The position numbers were made by a program, and so were the translations under genes. Of a DNA stretch of 61,048 nucleotides, positions 43,533-51,775 are shown piece after piece. Position 1 is the stretch's first letter. Every line of letters begins with the position of its first letter. The DNA lies in NCBI RefSeq assembly GCF_001044235.1, contig NZ_JYNL01000042.1, positions 1 through 61,048 on the forward strand, read 5' to 3'. The stretch is from Mycolicibacterium chlorophenolicum. GTDB taxonomy: Bacteria > Actinomycetota > Actinomycetes > Mycobacteriales > Mycobacteriaceae. Below the pieces are notes generated by a model. It had not been told where the DNA came from. It ran no database searches and saw nothing but the letters and a program-made list of their open reading frames with translations.

Positions 43533-44180
43533 GTGGCCGCCAAGCCGAAAGCCGAACTGCAGCGCGACGCCGAGCGCACCCGCGCCGAGCTGCTGGCCGT
43601 GGCGACCGAGGTGTTCGCCGAATCGGGCTATTCGGGCGCCCGGGTCGACGAGATCGCCGAGCGCACCCGCACCACCAAACGGATGATCTACTACTACTTC
43701 GGCGGCAAAGAGCAGCTCTACCTGGCCGTTCTGGAGGACGCCTACCGCGGCATCCGGGAGGCGGAACAGAAGCTCACGGTCGACCACACCAATCCGGTGG
43801 AGGCGATCCGGCGACTGGCCGAGGTCACCTTCGACCATCACATCGCCCACGACGCGTTCATCCGCCTGGTGTCCATCGAGAACATCCACCGCGGGGAGTT
43901 CATCCGCCAGTTGCGTGACCTGCCCGAACTGTCCCAACCGGCGACGTCGCTGCTCGACGACATCCTGCGCGACGGGCGGGAGGCCGGCGTCTTCCGATCC
44001 GACGTCACGGCGCTGGACGTCCACCTGGTGATCAGTTCGTACTGCGTGTTCCAGGTGGCCAACCGCTACACCTTCGGCTATCTCTTCGACGTCGACCTGA
44101 CCGACATCTCGCAGCGCGCCCACCTGCGCCGGATGATCGGCGACGTCATCGTCGGGTGGCTGACCGCCCCGGTCGGCTGA
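43533..44180 (+). CDS. TetR-family regulator of quinate/shikimate catabolism
   Basis: A 215-aa regulator. The HTH occupies about 20-65 (AESGYSGARVDEIAERTRTT), with RMIYYYFGGKEQLYLAVLED next; a long helical ligand domain follows. It lies between qsuB and the dehydrogenase gene, and both flanks carry the same inverted repeat, so it probably represses both units and responds to a pathway intermediate. The GTG at 43533 is the best start; the frame is open further upstream. The role is inferred from position and sites. Confidence 0.82.
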   Translation: MAAKPKAELQRDAERTRAELLAVATEVFAESGYSGARVDEIAERTRTTKRMIYYYFGGKEQLYLAVLEDAYRGIREAEQKLTVDHTNPVEAIRRLAEVTFDHHIAHDAFIRLVSIENIHRGEFIRQLRDLPELSQPATSLLDDILRDGREAGVFRSDVTALDVHLVISSYCVFQVANRYTFGYLFDVDLTDISQRAHLRRMIGDVIVGWLTAPVG

Positions 44181-44262
44181 CCAGGCCCGTTCGCCCGCGG
44201 GCTATGCGCCCGGTCACAATCCACTCTTGACGCGATGCGCACCACAGTGCTCTACTTCTCTG

Positions 44263-44282
44263 TACGTACCAGTTAGTACATT
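44263..44282. promoter_or_regulatory. TetR-type operator before the shikimate dehydrogenase gene
   Basis: The reverse complement AATGTACTAACTGGTACGTA matches the qsuB operator at 15 of 20 positions around a GTAC(C/T)AA(C/T)TGGT core. It lies 14 bp before the ATG of the dehydrogenase gene, over the probable start of transcription. Confidence 0.65.
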
Positions 44283-44296
44283 ACGGAGAGGCCCGC

Positions 44297-45160
44297 ATGA
44301 ACCCGCGTCCCCACCTCGTCGGACTCGTCGGCACCGGCGTCGGCCCGTCACTCTCGCCGGCGCTGCACATGACCGAGGCCCGCGCCCAGGGACTCGACTA
44401 CGTGTACCGCACGATCGACCTCGACGAGCTGGCCATCTCCCCCACACGAATCGGCGAGGTGCTGTCGTGGGCCAGGGCGCTCGGGTTCGACGCGCTGAAC
44501 ATCACCCACCCCTGCAAGCAGCTGGTGGTCGAGCACCTCGACGAGATCGACCCGGCCGCGGCCGCCCTCGGCGCGGTCAACACCGTGGTGTTCGGCGACG
44601 ACGGCCGGACCCGCGGCCACAACACCGACGTCACCGGCTTCGCCCACGGCTTCACCGAAGGACTGCCCGGCGCGACGGTCGACACCGTCGTGCTCGTCGG
44701 TGCGGGCGGGGCCGGCACCGCGGTGGCCGATGCGCTGCTGCGCCTCGGCTGCCGGAATCTGCACCTCGTCGACCTCGACGTCGCGCGCGCCGCGCGGCTC
44801 AGCGCCGACCTCGCCGGGCGCCACCCGCAGGCCCGGGTGGCCGCGTCGGCCTTCGACGATCTGCCCGGACTGCTGCCGGTCAGTGACGGCGTGGTCCACG
44901 CGACCCCGACCGGTATGGCCGCCCACCCGGGCATGGCCTTCTCCGCCGAGCTGCTGCACCCGCGGCTGTGGGTGGCCGACATCGTGTACCGCCCGCTGAA
45001 CACGGCGCTGCTGCAGGCCGCGCGCGCCGTGGGGTGCCGCACGCTCGACGGCGGCCACATGGCGGTCCACCAGGCCACCGACGCCTTCGCCCTCATCACC
45101 GGAATCACCCCAGACGCCGAGCGGATGTCCAAGCACTTCCGCTCGCTGGTCGCCGAATGA
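44297..45160 (+). CDS. qsuD: Shikimate/quinate dehydrogenase (QsuD-like)
   Basis: A 287-aa AroE-family enzyme. Substrate residues: SLS near 18-20, catalytic Lys74 in NITHPCK and Asp111 in GHNTDVTG. The nucleotide loop is VGAGGAG (134-140) and strand 2 ends in Asp159 (HLVDLD), which favours NAD over NADP. NAD use is typical of catabolic enzymes such as QsuD of Corynebacterium that oxidise quinate and shikimate. The ATG follows GGAGAGG. It is the first gene of a unit with the transporter. Confidence 0.9.
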   Translation: MNPRPHLVGLVGTGVGPSLSPALHMTEARAQGLDYVYRTIDLDELAISPTRIGEVLSWARALGFDALNITHPCKQLVVEHLDEIDPAAAALGAVNTVVFGDDGRTRGHNTDVTGFAHGFTEGLPGATVDTVVLVGAGGAGTAVADALLRLGCRNLHLVDLDVARAARLSADLAGRHPQARVAASAFDDLPGLLPVSDGVVHATPTGMAAHPGMAFSAELLHPRLWVADIVYRPLNTALLQAARAVGCRTLDGGHMAVHQATDAFALITGITPDAERMSKHFRSLVAE

Positions 45161-45217
45161 CCAGATCAGCCCTGAAATGTCCCTTCGTCCGGCACAATTC
45201 GCCTTAAGGAGTCACCG

Positions 45218-46555
45218 ATGACCACCACCCACGACCCGGGGATCCTCCCCGAGAAGACACCGCGCCGAGCCGCGCTCGCGAGCTTCATGGGCAGCGCCGT
45301 CGAGTACTACGACTTCTTCCTGTTCGGCTCCGCGGCGGCGCTGATCTTCCCGCACGTGTTCTTCCCCTCCGACGACGAAGCGTCGCTGGTGATGTCCTTC
45401 GCCACGTTCGGCTTCGCCTACATCGCGCGGCCCGTCGGCGCGGTCATCCTGGGCCACTTCGGCGACCGCATCGGCCGGCAGCGCGTCCTGATGTTCACCC
45501 TGGTGCTCATGGGTCTGTCGACGTTCCTGATCGGCTGCCTGCCCACCTTCGACACCATCGGCTGGGCCGCGCCCGTGCTGCTGGTGATCTGCCGTCTGCT
45601 GCAGGGTCTTTCGGCCGCCGGCGAACAGGCCGGGGCCAGCTCGCTGACCCTCGAACACTCCCCCGACGATCAACGGGCCTTCTACACGTCGTGGACGTTG
45701 ACCGGCACCCAGGGCGGCCTGATCCTCGCGTCGCTGGTGATGATCCCGTTCATGGCCCTGCCCGACGAGGCGAAATACAGCTGGGGATGGCGGGTTCCGT
45801 TCTGGCTGTCGGCCGCGGTCGTCGTGGTCGCGTACTTCATCCGCCGCCAGCTGCACGAGACCCCGCAGTTCACCGAGGCCAAGAACGCCGGCACGATCGC
45901 CCGGATGCCGCTGGTGCCGCTGCTGCGCCACCACTGGCGCGACGTGGTGCGCGTCATCCTGTGTGCGTTCATCGCCGCGGTGTCCACGGTGTTCGCCAAT
46001 CTCGCCCTCGCCTACGGCAAGAAGGTGGGCCTCGACGCCGATCTGACGCTGTGGCTCGTCGTCGCCGCCAACGTGGGCGCGCTGTTCACCCAGCCGCTCT
46101 TCGGCAAGCTCGCCGACCGGATCGGACGCAAGCCGGTGTTCATCTACGGCGCACTCTCCTCGGCCGCGCTGATGCCCTTCTACATGCTGTCGATGAGCCA
46201 GGACAATCACCTGCTCACCTTCGCGCTGGCCGTCGCGACGTTCTCGTTCGGCTACGCCGCGGCCAATGCGGTCTGGCCGTCGTTCTACGGCGAGATGTTC
46301 TCCACCCAGGTCCGGTTCTCGGGCATGGCGATCGGCACGCAGATCGGCTTCCTGCTCGCCGGGTTCGCCCCGTCGATCGTCACCGCACTCGGCGGCGTCC
46401 GCGAAGGCGGCTGGGTGGTCATCAGCCTCTTCACCGCGGTGGTCTGCCTGATCTCGGCCGGTGCCGCGCTCACGGCCCGCGAGACCAAGAACGTCCCGAC
46501 GGACCAGCTCGGCCGCAGCGACGCCGAGTCGACCCGGACCCTGGTCGCTCACTGA
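45218..46555 (+). CDS. MHS-family transporter, ShiA-like
   Basis: A 445-aa MFS protein with 12 predicted membrane helices. It shows the MHS (metabolite:H+ symporter) features: SAVEYYDFFLFGSAA in helix 1, the RPVGAVILGHFGDRIGRQRVL loop (residues about 69-89) and RLLQGLSAAGEQAGASSL. MHS transporters carry shikimate (ShiA), 2-oxoglutarate or proline; the neighbours point to shikimate or quinate. It is 57 bp after the dehydrogenase gene and ends at a strong hairpin. Confidence 0.88.
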   Translation: MTTTHDPGILPEKTPRRAALASFMGSAVEYYDFFLFGSAAALIFPHVFFPSDDEASLVMSFATFGFAYIARPVGAVILGHFGDRIGRQRVLMFTLVLMGLSTFLIGCLPTFDTIGWAAPVLLVICRLLQGLSAAGEQAGASSLTLEHSPDDQRAFYTSWTLTGTQGGLILASLVMIPFMALPDEAKYSWGWRVPFWLSAAVVVVAYFIRRQLHETPQFTEAKNAGTIARMPLVPLLRHHWRDVVRVILCAFIAAVSTVFANLALAYGKKVGLDADLTLWLVVAANVGALFTQPLFGKLADRIGRKPVFIYGALSSAALMPFYMLSMSQDNHLLTFALAVATFSFGYAAANAVWPSFYGEMFSTQVRFSGMAIGTQIGFLLAGFAPSIVTALGGVREGGWVVISLFTAVVCLISAGAALTARETKNVPTDQLGRSDAESTRTLVAH

Positions 46556-46561
46556 CCTTTC

Positions 46562-46624
46562 CGCCGAAACTGTATTCCGCGCGCGTTCGAGCACCGAGAG
46601 CCCGCGCGGAATACAGTTTCGGCG
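46562..46624. terminator. 22-bp perfect inverted repeat, bidirectional terminator
   Basis: Arms at 46562-46583 and 46603-46624 are exact reverse complements (CGCCGAAACTG...CGCGCG) with a 19-base loop. The hairpin fits precisely between two convergent stops (46555 and 46626) and no T-tract follows. It also contains the TATTCCGCG string seen in the dispersed repeats at 28700 and 60917, so it may derive from a repeated element. Confidence 0.75.
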
Positions 46625-46625
46625 A

Positions 46626-47375
46626 TTACAGGAGGCGGCCGATGCCGCGGGCGGCGACCTGCAGCGCACCGATCAACCGCTGACGGTCACGCTTGAGGGT
46701 GGGCACCACCACCCCGAGCGCGGCCGCCACGGTGTCGTCCGAGGACTGGACGACCGGCACCGCCAGCGAACAGGCGCCCAGCGACATCTCCTCCGCGGTC
46801 ATCGCGACGCCCTCGCGCCGGACCCGCTCCAGCTGATCCTCGAGCACGCGGCGTGACGTGATCGTCCGCGGTGTCACTCTCCGCAAACTCGCCAGCACAC
46901 TCTCGCGCACCTCCTGCGGCGCGTGGGCCAGCAACACCTTCCCGACCCCGGTGCAGTGCATCGGCAGCCTGCTGCCCACCGTCGAGACGATCGGCACCGA
47001 CGCCCGCCCGGCCAGCCGATGCAGGTAGAGCACCTGGTCGCCGTCGCGCACCGCCAGGTGGACGGTGGCCAGCGTCGCCGCATACACGTCGCTGACGAAC
47101 GGCTCGGCCACCTCGGTCAACCGGCCCTGCACCGGCGCCAGGAGCCCGGCCTGCCACAGCAGCCGGCCGACGACGTAGCGGCCGTCGTCGCGGCGTTCCA
47201 GCGCACCGCCACCGACCAACTCGCCGACCAGGCGGTGCACGGTGGGCACGGCGAGACCGGCTCGGCGCGCGAGGTCGGTGAGCGTCAGCGCCCGATGGCG
47301 GTCGTCGAAAGCCGCGACAACAGCCAGCAAACGCTGGGTGACGCTGACGCCCGGTGTCGCCGCGTTTCCGGCCAT
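46626..47375 (-). CDS. pcaR: IclR-family regulator of the pca genes
   Basis: A 249-aa IclR protein. The N-terminal winged helix (LTLTDLARRAGLAVPTVHRLV) is followed by the IclR effector domain with HLAVRDGDQVLYLHRL, PMHCTGVGKVLLA and the Cys in SLGACSLAVPV. IclR proteins such as PcaR and PcaU control protocatechuate genes and bind the aromatic or 3-oxoadipate. The ATG at 47375 has GGAAGG nine bases upstream. It is divergent from pcaH, and a palindrome lies between them. Confidence 0.85.
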   Translation of the reverse strand: MAGNAATPGVSVTQRLLAVVAAFDDRHRALTLTDLARRAGLAVPTVHRLVGELVGGGALERRDDGRYVVGRLLWQAGLLAPVQGRLTEVAEPFVSDVYAATLATVHLAVRDGDQVLYLHRLAGRASVPIVSTVGSRLPMHCTGVGKVLLAHAPQEVRESVLASLRRVTPRTITSRRVLEDQLERVRREGVAMTAEEMSLGACSLAVPVVQSSDDTVAAALGVVVPTLKRDRQRLIGALQVAARGIGRLL

Positions 47376-47385
47376 CGCCCACATC

Positions 47386-47402
47386 CTTCCGCTCAGCGGA
47401 AG
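47386..47402. promoter_or_regulatory. IclR/PcaR-type operator between pcaR and pcaH
   Basis: CTTCCGCTCAGCGGAAG is a 17-base palindrome 11 bp upstream of the pcaR start, overlapping its ribosome site, with a further TTCCGC half-site at 47410. TTCCG...CGGAA is the usual IclR-family recognition pattern. It should control both directions. Confidence 0.75.
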
Positions 47403-47446
47403 CTTAGCCTTCCGCAGTCCGCGCAGTCCGGCATACGGTGAGCGCC

Positions 47447-48232
47447 ATGACAGCAATCATCGGCACCGACCCGGACAGCGCGTCGGCGAGCCAGGCGGAG
47501 ATCAACGCCGAGATGGCGGCGATCGAGTCGGCCTACCTGCGGTCCGGCGTCGAGGAGACCCAGCCGCGGCTGGACTACGCGCCCTACCGCAGCAGCCTTC
47601 TGCGCCACTCGACGAAGGACCTGCAGCACGCGGACCCGGAGGGCATCGAGTTGTGGTCACCGGTCTTCGGTGACAGCGACGTGCACCGGCTGGAATCCGA
47701 TCTGACGATCCAGCACCACGGGGCGCCGATCGGCGAGCGGATCATCGTCACCGGACGGATCGTCGACGGCGAGGGCCGGCCGGTGCGCCGCCAACTGGTC
47801 GAGATCTGGCAGGCCAACGCGGCGGGACGGTATGTGCACAAGCGCGATCAGCACGCCGCTCCGCTCGACCCGAACTTCACCGGCGTGGGCCGCTGCCTGA
47901 CCGACGACGACGGCACCTACGCGTTCACCACCATCAAACCCGGGCCCTACCCGTGGAAGAACCACCGCAACGCCTGGCGCCCCGCCCACATCCACTTCTC
48001 GCTGTTCGGAACGGATTTCACCCAGCGGATGATCACCCAGATGTACTTCCCGGGCGATCCGCTGTTCACGCTGGACCCGATCTACCAATCCATCACCGAC
48101 CAGAAGGCCCGCGATCGGCTGGTCGCCGCCTACGATCACGAAGTCTCCACGCACGAGTGGTGCACCGGGTATCGCTGGGACATCGTGCTGACCGGAGCGC
48201 AGCGCACCGTGTTCGAGGAGGAGGCGAAATGA
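47447..48232 (+). CDS. pcaH: Protocatechuate 3,4-dioxygenase beta subunit
   Basis: A 261-aa intradiol dioxygenase subunit that carries the non-heme Fe(III). The ligands are all present with the family spacing: Tyr129 (GRYVHK), Tyr168 (GPYPWKNH), His181 and His183 (PAHIHFS). With PcaG it opens protocatechuate between C3 and C4 to 3-carboxy-cis,cis-muconate. ATG 47447 has a weak GGTGAG upstream; GTG 47438 would add three residues. The stop overlaps the pcaG start by 4 bp. Confidence 0.94.
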   Translation: MTAIIGTDPDSASASQAEINAEMAAIESAYLRSGVEETQPRLDYAPYRSSLLRHSTKDLQHADPEGIELWSPVFGDSDVHRLESDLTIQHHGAPIGERIIVTGRIVDGEGRPVRRQLVEIWQANAAGRYVHKRDQHAAPLDPNFTGVGRCLTDDDGTYAFTTIKPGPYPWKNHRNAWRPAHIHFSLFGTDFTQRMITQMYFPGDPLFTLDPIYQSITDQKARDRLVAAYDHEVSTHEWCTGYRWDIVLTGAQRTVFEEEAK

Positions 48233-48783
48233 GCACTCTGTTGACCCCGACCCCCGGCCAGACCATCGGACCCTTCTACGGCTACGCGCTGCCGTTCGAG
48301 CGCGACTCGGAACTCGTGCCGCCGCAGACACCCGGCGCGATCCGCTTCCACGGCAACGTGACCGACGGTGACGGCAAGCCGGTGCCCGACGCGCTGCTGG
48401 AGATCTGGCAGGCGAGCGCCGACGGCTCCGTCCCCCGACAGGCGGGGTCGCTGCACCGGGACGGCTGGACGTTCACCGGCTGGGGCCGGGCCTCGACCGA
48501 CGACGCCGGTCATTTCAGCTTCTCGACGGTCGAACCCGGCGCCACCACACCGGACCGGGCGGCGTTCTTCCTCGTGACCGTGTTCGGCCGGGGCCTGCTC
48601 AACCGGTTGTTCACCCGCGCCTACGTTCCCGGGCCTGCGACGGCCACCGATCCGCTGTTGGCGTCGCTGCCGGCCGACCGTCGACGCACGCTGATCGCCG
48701 AACGCGATGCGACCGGGCTGCGTTTCGACATCTCCCTGCAAGGTCCCGACGAGACGGTCTTCCTGCGCTACCCGGGACACTGA
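48229..48783 (+). CDS. pcaG: Protocatechuate 3,4-dioxygenase alpha subunit
   Basis: A 184-aa subunit. It begins MSTLLTPTPGQTIGPFYGYA and has the intradiol dioxygenase fold (VTDGDGKPVPDALLEIWQA) without the iron ligands, as expected for the alpha chain. It shapes the active site of the PcaHG complex. Coupled to pcaH by an ATGA overlap and 2 bp ahead of pcaB. Confidence 0.93.
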   Translation: MSTLLTPTPGQTIGPFYGYALPFERDSELVPPQTPGAIRFHGNVTDGDGKPVPDALLEIWQASADGSVPRQAGSLHRDGWTFTGWGRASTDDAGHFSFSTVEPGATTPDRAAFFLVTVFGRGLLNRLFTRAYVPGPATATDPLLASLPADRRRTLIAERDATGLRFDISLQGPDETVFLRYPGH

Positions 48784-48785
48784 CC

Positions 48786-49979
48786 GTGGCCGACCTGTTC
48801 TGGCCGGGTGATCACCGCGCAGGCGCGGTGATGAGCGACGAGGCGTTCCTCGCCGCGCTGGTCGAAGTCGAGAACGCCTGGCTGGCCGTGCTTGTCGAGC
48901 AAGCCGTGGCTCCCGCCTCGGCAGCTGCCGACGTGACCGCGCTCGTCGATCACACCGATGCGACGACGATCGCCGCGGGCGCGGAGAAGGACGGCAACCC
49001 CGTCACGGGCCTCGTCGCCCTGCTGCGGTCGCGGACCGACGGCGGCACCGCCCGGTGGCTGCATCGCGGCCTGACCAGTCAGGACGTGCTCGACACGGCG
49101 CTGATGCTGTGCCTGCGTGACGCGCTGGGCACGCTCGGCACACAGCTGAGCGCACAGGTTAGGGCCCTCGCCGGCATGGTGGCGGCCCACCGGTACGAGC
49201 CGCTACTCACCCGCACGCTGACCCAGCCGGCGCTGCCGGGCAGCGCCGGACTCAAGTTCGCGGTGTGGCTGGGCGCGGTGCTCGACGCCGCCGACACGCT
49301 GGACTGCGTGCCCGCTCCCTCGGTGCAGGCCGGCGGCGCGGCGGGCACGCTGGCTGCCGCGACGGAGCTGACGGGTTCGGCCGACGCCGCGCTGGCGATG
49401 TCGGCCGCGCTGGCCGTCAAACTGTCTCTGGCCGAGGCTCTTCCGTGGCACACCTCGCGTGCCCGCCTGACGCGCGCGGGTGACGCGCTGGTCACCTGCT
49501 GCGACGCGTGGGGACACATCGCCAACGACGTCGCGGCCGGTGTCCGGGCCGGTGAACTCACCGAGAGTTCCGGCGGCGGATCCTCGACCATGCCGCACAA
49601 GAGCAACCCGGTGCTGACGGTGCTGCTGCGCCGCGCCGCCCTGACCGCGCCCGCACTCGGAGCGACGCTGCACTCCGCGTCCGCGGCGTCGGTCGACGAG
49701 CGCTCCGACGGCGGCTGGCACGCCGAGTGGGCGGCGCTGCGCACGCTGGTCCGCACCACGGTCGTCGCCGCCTCGCAGGCCACCGATCTGCTGACCGGGC
49801 TCCGCTTCGACGCCGCCCGCGCCCGCTCCAATCTTCATGCGGCCGAGGGCATCGACGCCGAACAGCGGGCGATGGCCCAGTTGGCGGACCGTCAGCCCGC
49901 GGCCACCTATTCCGGTGCCGCCGATCAGCTCGTCGACGCCGCGCTGCGCCGTGCCACCGCCTATCTGAAGGAGATCTGA
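48786..49979 (+). CDS. pcaB: 3-carboxy-cis,cis-muconate cycloisomerase
   Basis: A 397-aa fumarase/aspartase superfamily enzyme. The signature GGGSSTMPHKSNP is in the second half, and an earlier GLTSQDVLDTA matches the second conserved region. It forms 4-carboxymuconolactone from the PcaHG product. The GTG start at 48786 lies 2 bp after pcaG; its stop shares one base with the pcaC ATG (TGATG). Confidence 0.92.
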   Translation: MADLFWPGDHRAGAVMSDEAFLAALVEVENAWLAVLVEQAVAPASAAADVTALVDHTDATTIAAGAEKDGNPVTGLVALLRSRTDGGTARWLHRGLTSQDVLDTALMLCLRDALGTLGTQLSAQVRALAGMVAAHRYEPLLTRTLTQPALPGSAGLKFAVWLGAVLDAADTLDCVPAPSVQAGGAAGTLAAATELTGSADAALAMSAALAVKLSLAEALPWHTSRARLTRAGDALVTCCDAWGHIANDVAAGVRAGELTESSGGGSSTMPHKSNPVLTVLLRRAALTAPALGATLHSASAASVDERSDGGWHAEWAALRTLVRTTVVAASQATDLLTGLRFDAARARSNLHAAEGIDAEQRAMAQLADRQPAATYSGAADQLVDAALRRATAYLKEI

Positions 49980-50344
49980 TGAGCATCCGCGACGACGGAA
50001 TGGCCGTTCGCCGTGAGGTTCTCGGCGACGCGCATGTCGACCGGGCCGTTGCCGGCACCACCGCGTTCACCGAGGAGTTCCAGGACCTCATCACCCGGTA
50101 TGCGTGGGGTGAGATCTGGACACGGCCCGGCCTGGACCGCAAATCGCGGTCGCTGATCACGCTCACCGCGCTGATCGCCCGGGGCCACCACGAAGAGCTC
50201 GCGATGCACGTGCGAGCCGCGCGGCGCAACGGCCTGACGGTCGAGGAGATCAAGGAGGTGCTGCTGCAGTGCGCGATCTACTGCGGAGTGCCCGACGCCA
50301 ACACCGCGTTCCGCATCGCCTCGCGCGTGCTCGACGAGGAGTAG
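49979..50344 (+). CDS. pcaC: 4-carboxymuconolactone decarboxylase
   Basis: A 121-aa CMD-family protein. The motif RKSRSLITLTALIARGHHEELAMHV (residues about 55-79) is typical, with ETGHxH replaced by RGHHEE, followed by CAIYCGVPDANTAF. It decarboxylates carboxymuconolactone to 3-oxoadipate enol-lactone. In some actinobacteria pcaC is fused with pcaD (pcaL); here they are separate, with pcaD on the other strand. It ends the pcaHGBC unit. Confidence 0.9.
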   Translation: MSIRDDGMAVRREVLGDAHVDRAVAGTTAFTEEFQDLITRYAWGEIWTRPGLDRKSRSLITLTALIARGHHEELAMHVRAARRNGLTVEEIKEVLLQCAIYCGVPDANTAFRIASRVLDEE

Positions 50345-50345
50345 C

Positions 50346-50990
50346 TCACACCGCGGCGGGCACACCGCTCAGCGGCGCCGCGGTCTTGGCCACCACATCC
50401 GCGTAGGCGACGCCGGGCGCGAGCTCGACGACGGTGAACCCGTCACCGGCGACGTCGAACACCCCGAGGTCGGTGATCACCCGGCTGACCACCGCCTTAC
50501 CGGTCAGCGGCAAGGTGCAGTCCGAAACGAGTTTGGCGGCACCGGATTTCGCGGTGTGGTCCATGAGCACGATCACCCGTTCGGCCCCGCTGACCAGATC
50601 CATCGCACCGCCCATACCCTTGACCATCGCGCCGGGGACCATCCAGTTGGCCAGGTCGCCGTTGGCCGCGACCTGCATGCCCCCCAGCACGGCGACGTCG
50701 ACGTGTCCGCCGCGGATCATCGCGAAGCTGGTCGCCGAGTCGAAGTACGAGGCCCCGGCGACCACCGACACCGTCTGCTTGCCGGCGTTGACCAGATCCG
50801 GGTCGACCTCGTCCTCGTAGGGGAACGGGCCCACACCGAGGATGCCGTTCTCGGCGTGCAGGGTGACCGTGGATCCGGCGGGCAGGTAGTCGGGGATCAG
50901 GGTGGGCAGCCCGATGCCGAGGTTGACGTAGTCGCCGTCGTTCAGTTCGAGGGCCGCCCGGGCCGCCATCTCGTTGCGGGTCCAGCTCAT
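50346..50990 (-). CDS. pcaJ: 3-oxoadipate CoA-transferase subunit B
   Basis: A 214-aa beta subunit of a family I CoA-transferase. The catalytic Glu lies in LHAENGILGVGP, and GAMDLVSGAERVIVLMDHTAK is the second conserved region. It moves CoA from succinyl-CoA to 3-oxoadipate. The ATG overlaps the pcaI stop by 4 bp. A succinyl-CoA:3-ketoacid transferase would look alike; the pca context decides. Confidence 0.9.
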   Translation of the reverse strand: MSWTRNEMAARAALELNDGDYVNLGIGLPTLIPDYLPAGSTVTLHAENGILGVGPFPYEDEVDPDLVNAGKQTVSVVAGASYFDSATSFAMIRGGHVDVAVLGGMQVAANGDLANWMVPGAMVKGMGGAMDLVSGAERVIVLMDHTAKSGAAKLVSDCTLPLTGKAVVSRVITDLGVFDVAGDGFTVVELAPGVAYADVVAKTAAPLSGVPAAV

Positions 50991-51775
50991 CGCACAACCT
51001 CCTGCGGTTCCGGCCGCGGCCGGGTGGTCAACTTCTCGATTTCCTTGCGGGTGGCCTGTTCCGGGGTCAGTTCGTGCACCCGCTGGACGAAGATGCCCGG
51101 CAGGTGGATCTCGTCGGGATGCAGTTCGCCGACCTCGACGACACGTTCGGCCTCCACCACGGTGATGCGGCCGGACATCGCGGCCGGCGGGTTGAAATTG
51201 CGTGCGGCCGCGTGGAACACGCAGTTGCCCGCCGTGTCGGCGACGGCGGCGCGGATGAGCGCGTAGTCGGTGACGATCGACTCCTCGAGCAGCATCTCGC
51301 GGCCGTTGAAGACGCGGACCTCTTTGGGCGGCGACGCCAGCGCGACGGTCCCGTCGCTGTGGTAGCGCCAGGGCAGCCCACCCTCGGCGACCATGGTGCC
51401 GACGCCGGTCGGGGTGAAGAACGCGCCGATGCCGCTGCCGCCGGCGCGCAACCGCTCGGCGAGCGTGCCCTGCGGGGTCAGTTCCACGGTGAGTTCGCCG
51501 GCCAGGTACTGGCGCGCGAACTCCTTGTTCTCGCCGACGTACGAGGCGATGACGCGGCTGATCCGGCGCGCTTCGAGCAGCAGGCCCAGCCCGCCGCCGT
51601 CGACGCCGCAGTTGTTGCTCACGATGGTCAGGTCGCCGGCGCCCTGCTCCAGCAGCGCCTCGATGAGGAACCACGGGATGCCGGCGAGGCCGAAACCGCC
51701 GACGGCCAGGCTGGCCCCGTCGGGGATGTCGGCGACGGCATCGGCGGCGGAACCGACCACTTTGTTCACGGTCAT
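50987..51775 (-). CDS. pcaI: 3-oxoadipate CoA-transferase subunit A
   Basis: A 262-aa alpha subunit with the CoA-binding GGFGLAGIP pattern near residues 26-34, SNNCGVDGGGLG, and FFTPTGVGT. It pairs with PcaJ. The start overlaps the pcaD stop and its end overlaps pcaJ, so pcaF-D-I-J is one coupled unit running opposite to pcaHGBC. Confidence 0.9.
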   Translation of the reverse strand: MTVNKVVGSAADAVADIPDGASLAVGGFGLAGIPWFLIEALLEQGAGDLTIVSNNCGVDGGGLGLLLEARRISRVIASYVGENKEFARQYLAGELTVELTPQGTLAERLRAGGSGIGAFFTPTGVGTMVAEGGLPWRYHSDGTVALASPPKEVRVFNGREMLLEESIVTDYALIRAAVADTAGNCVFHAAARNFNPPAAMSGRITVVEAERVVEVGELHPDEIHLPGIFVQRVHELTPEQATRKEIEKLTTRPRPEPQEVVR

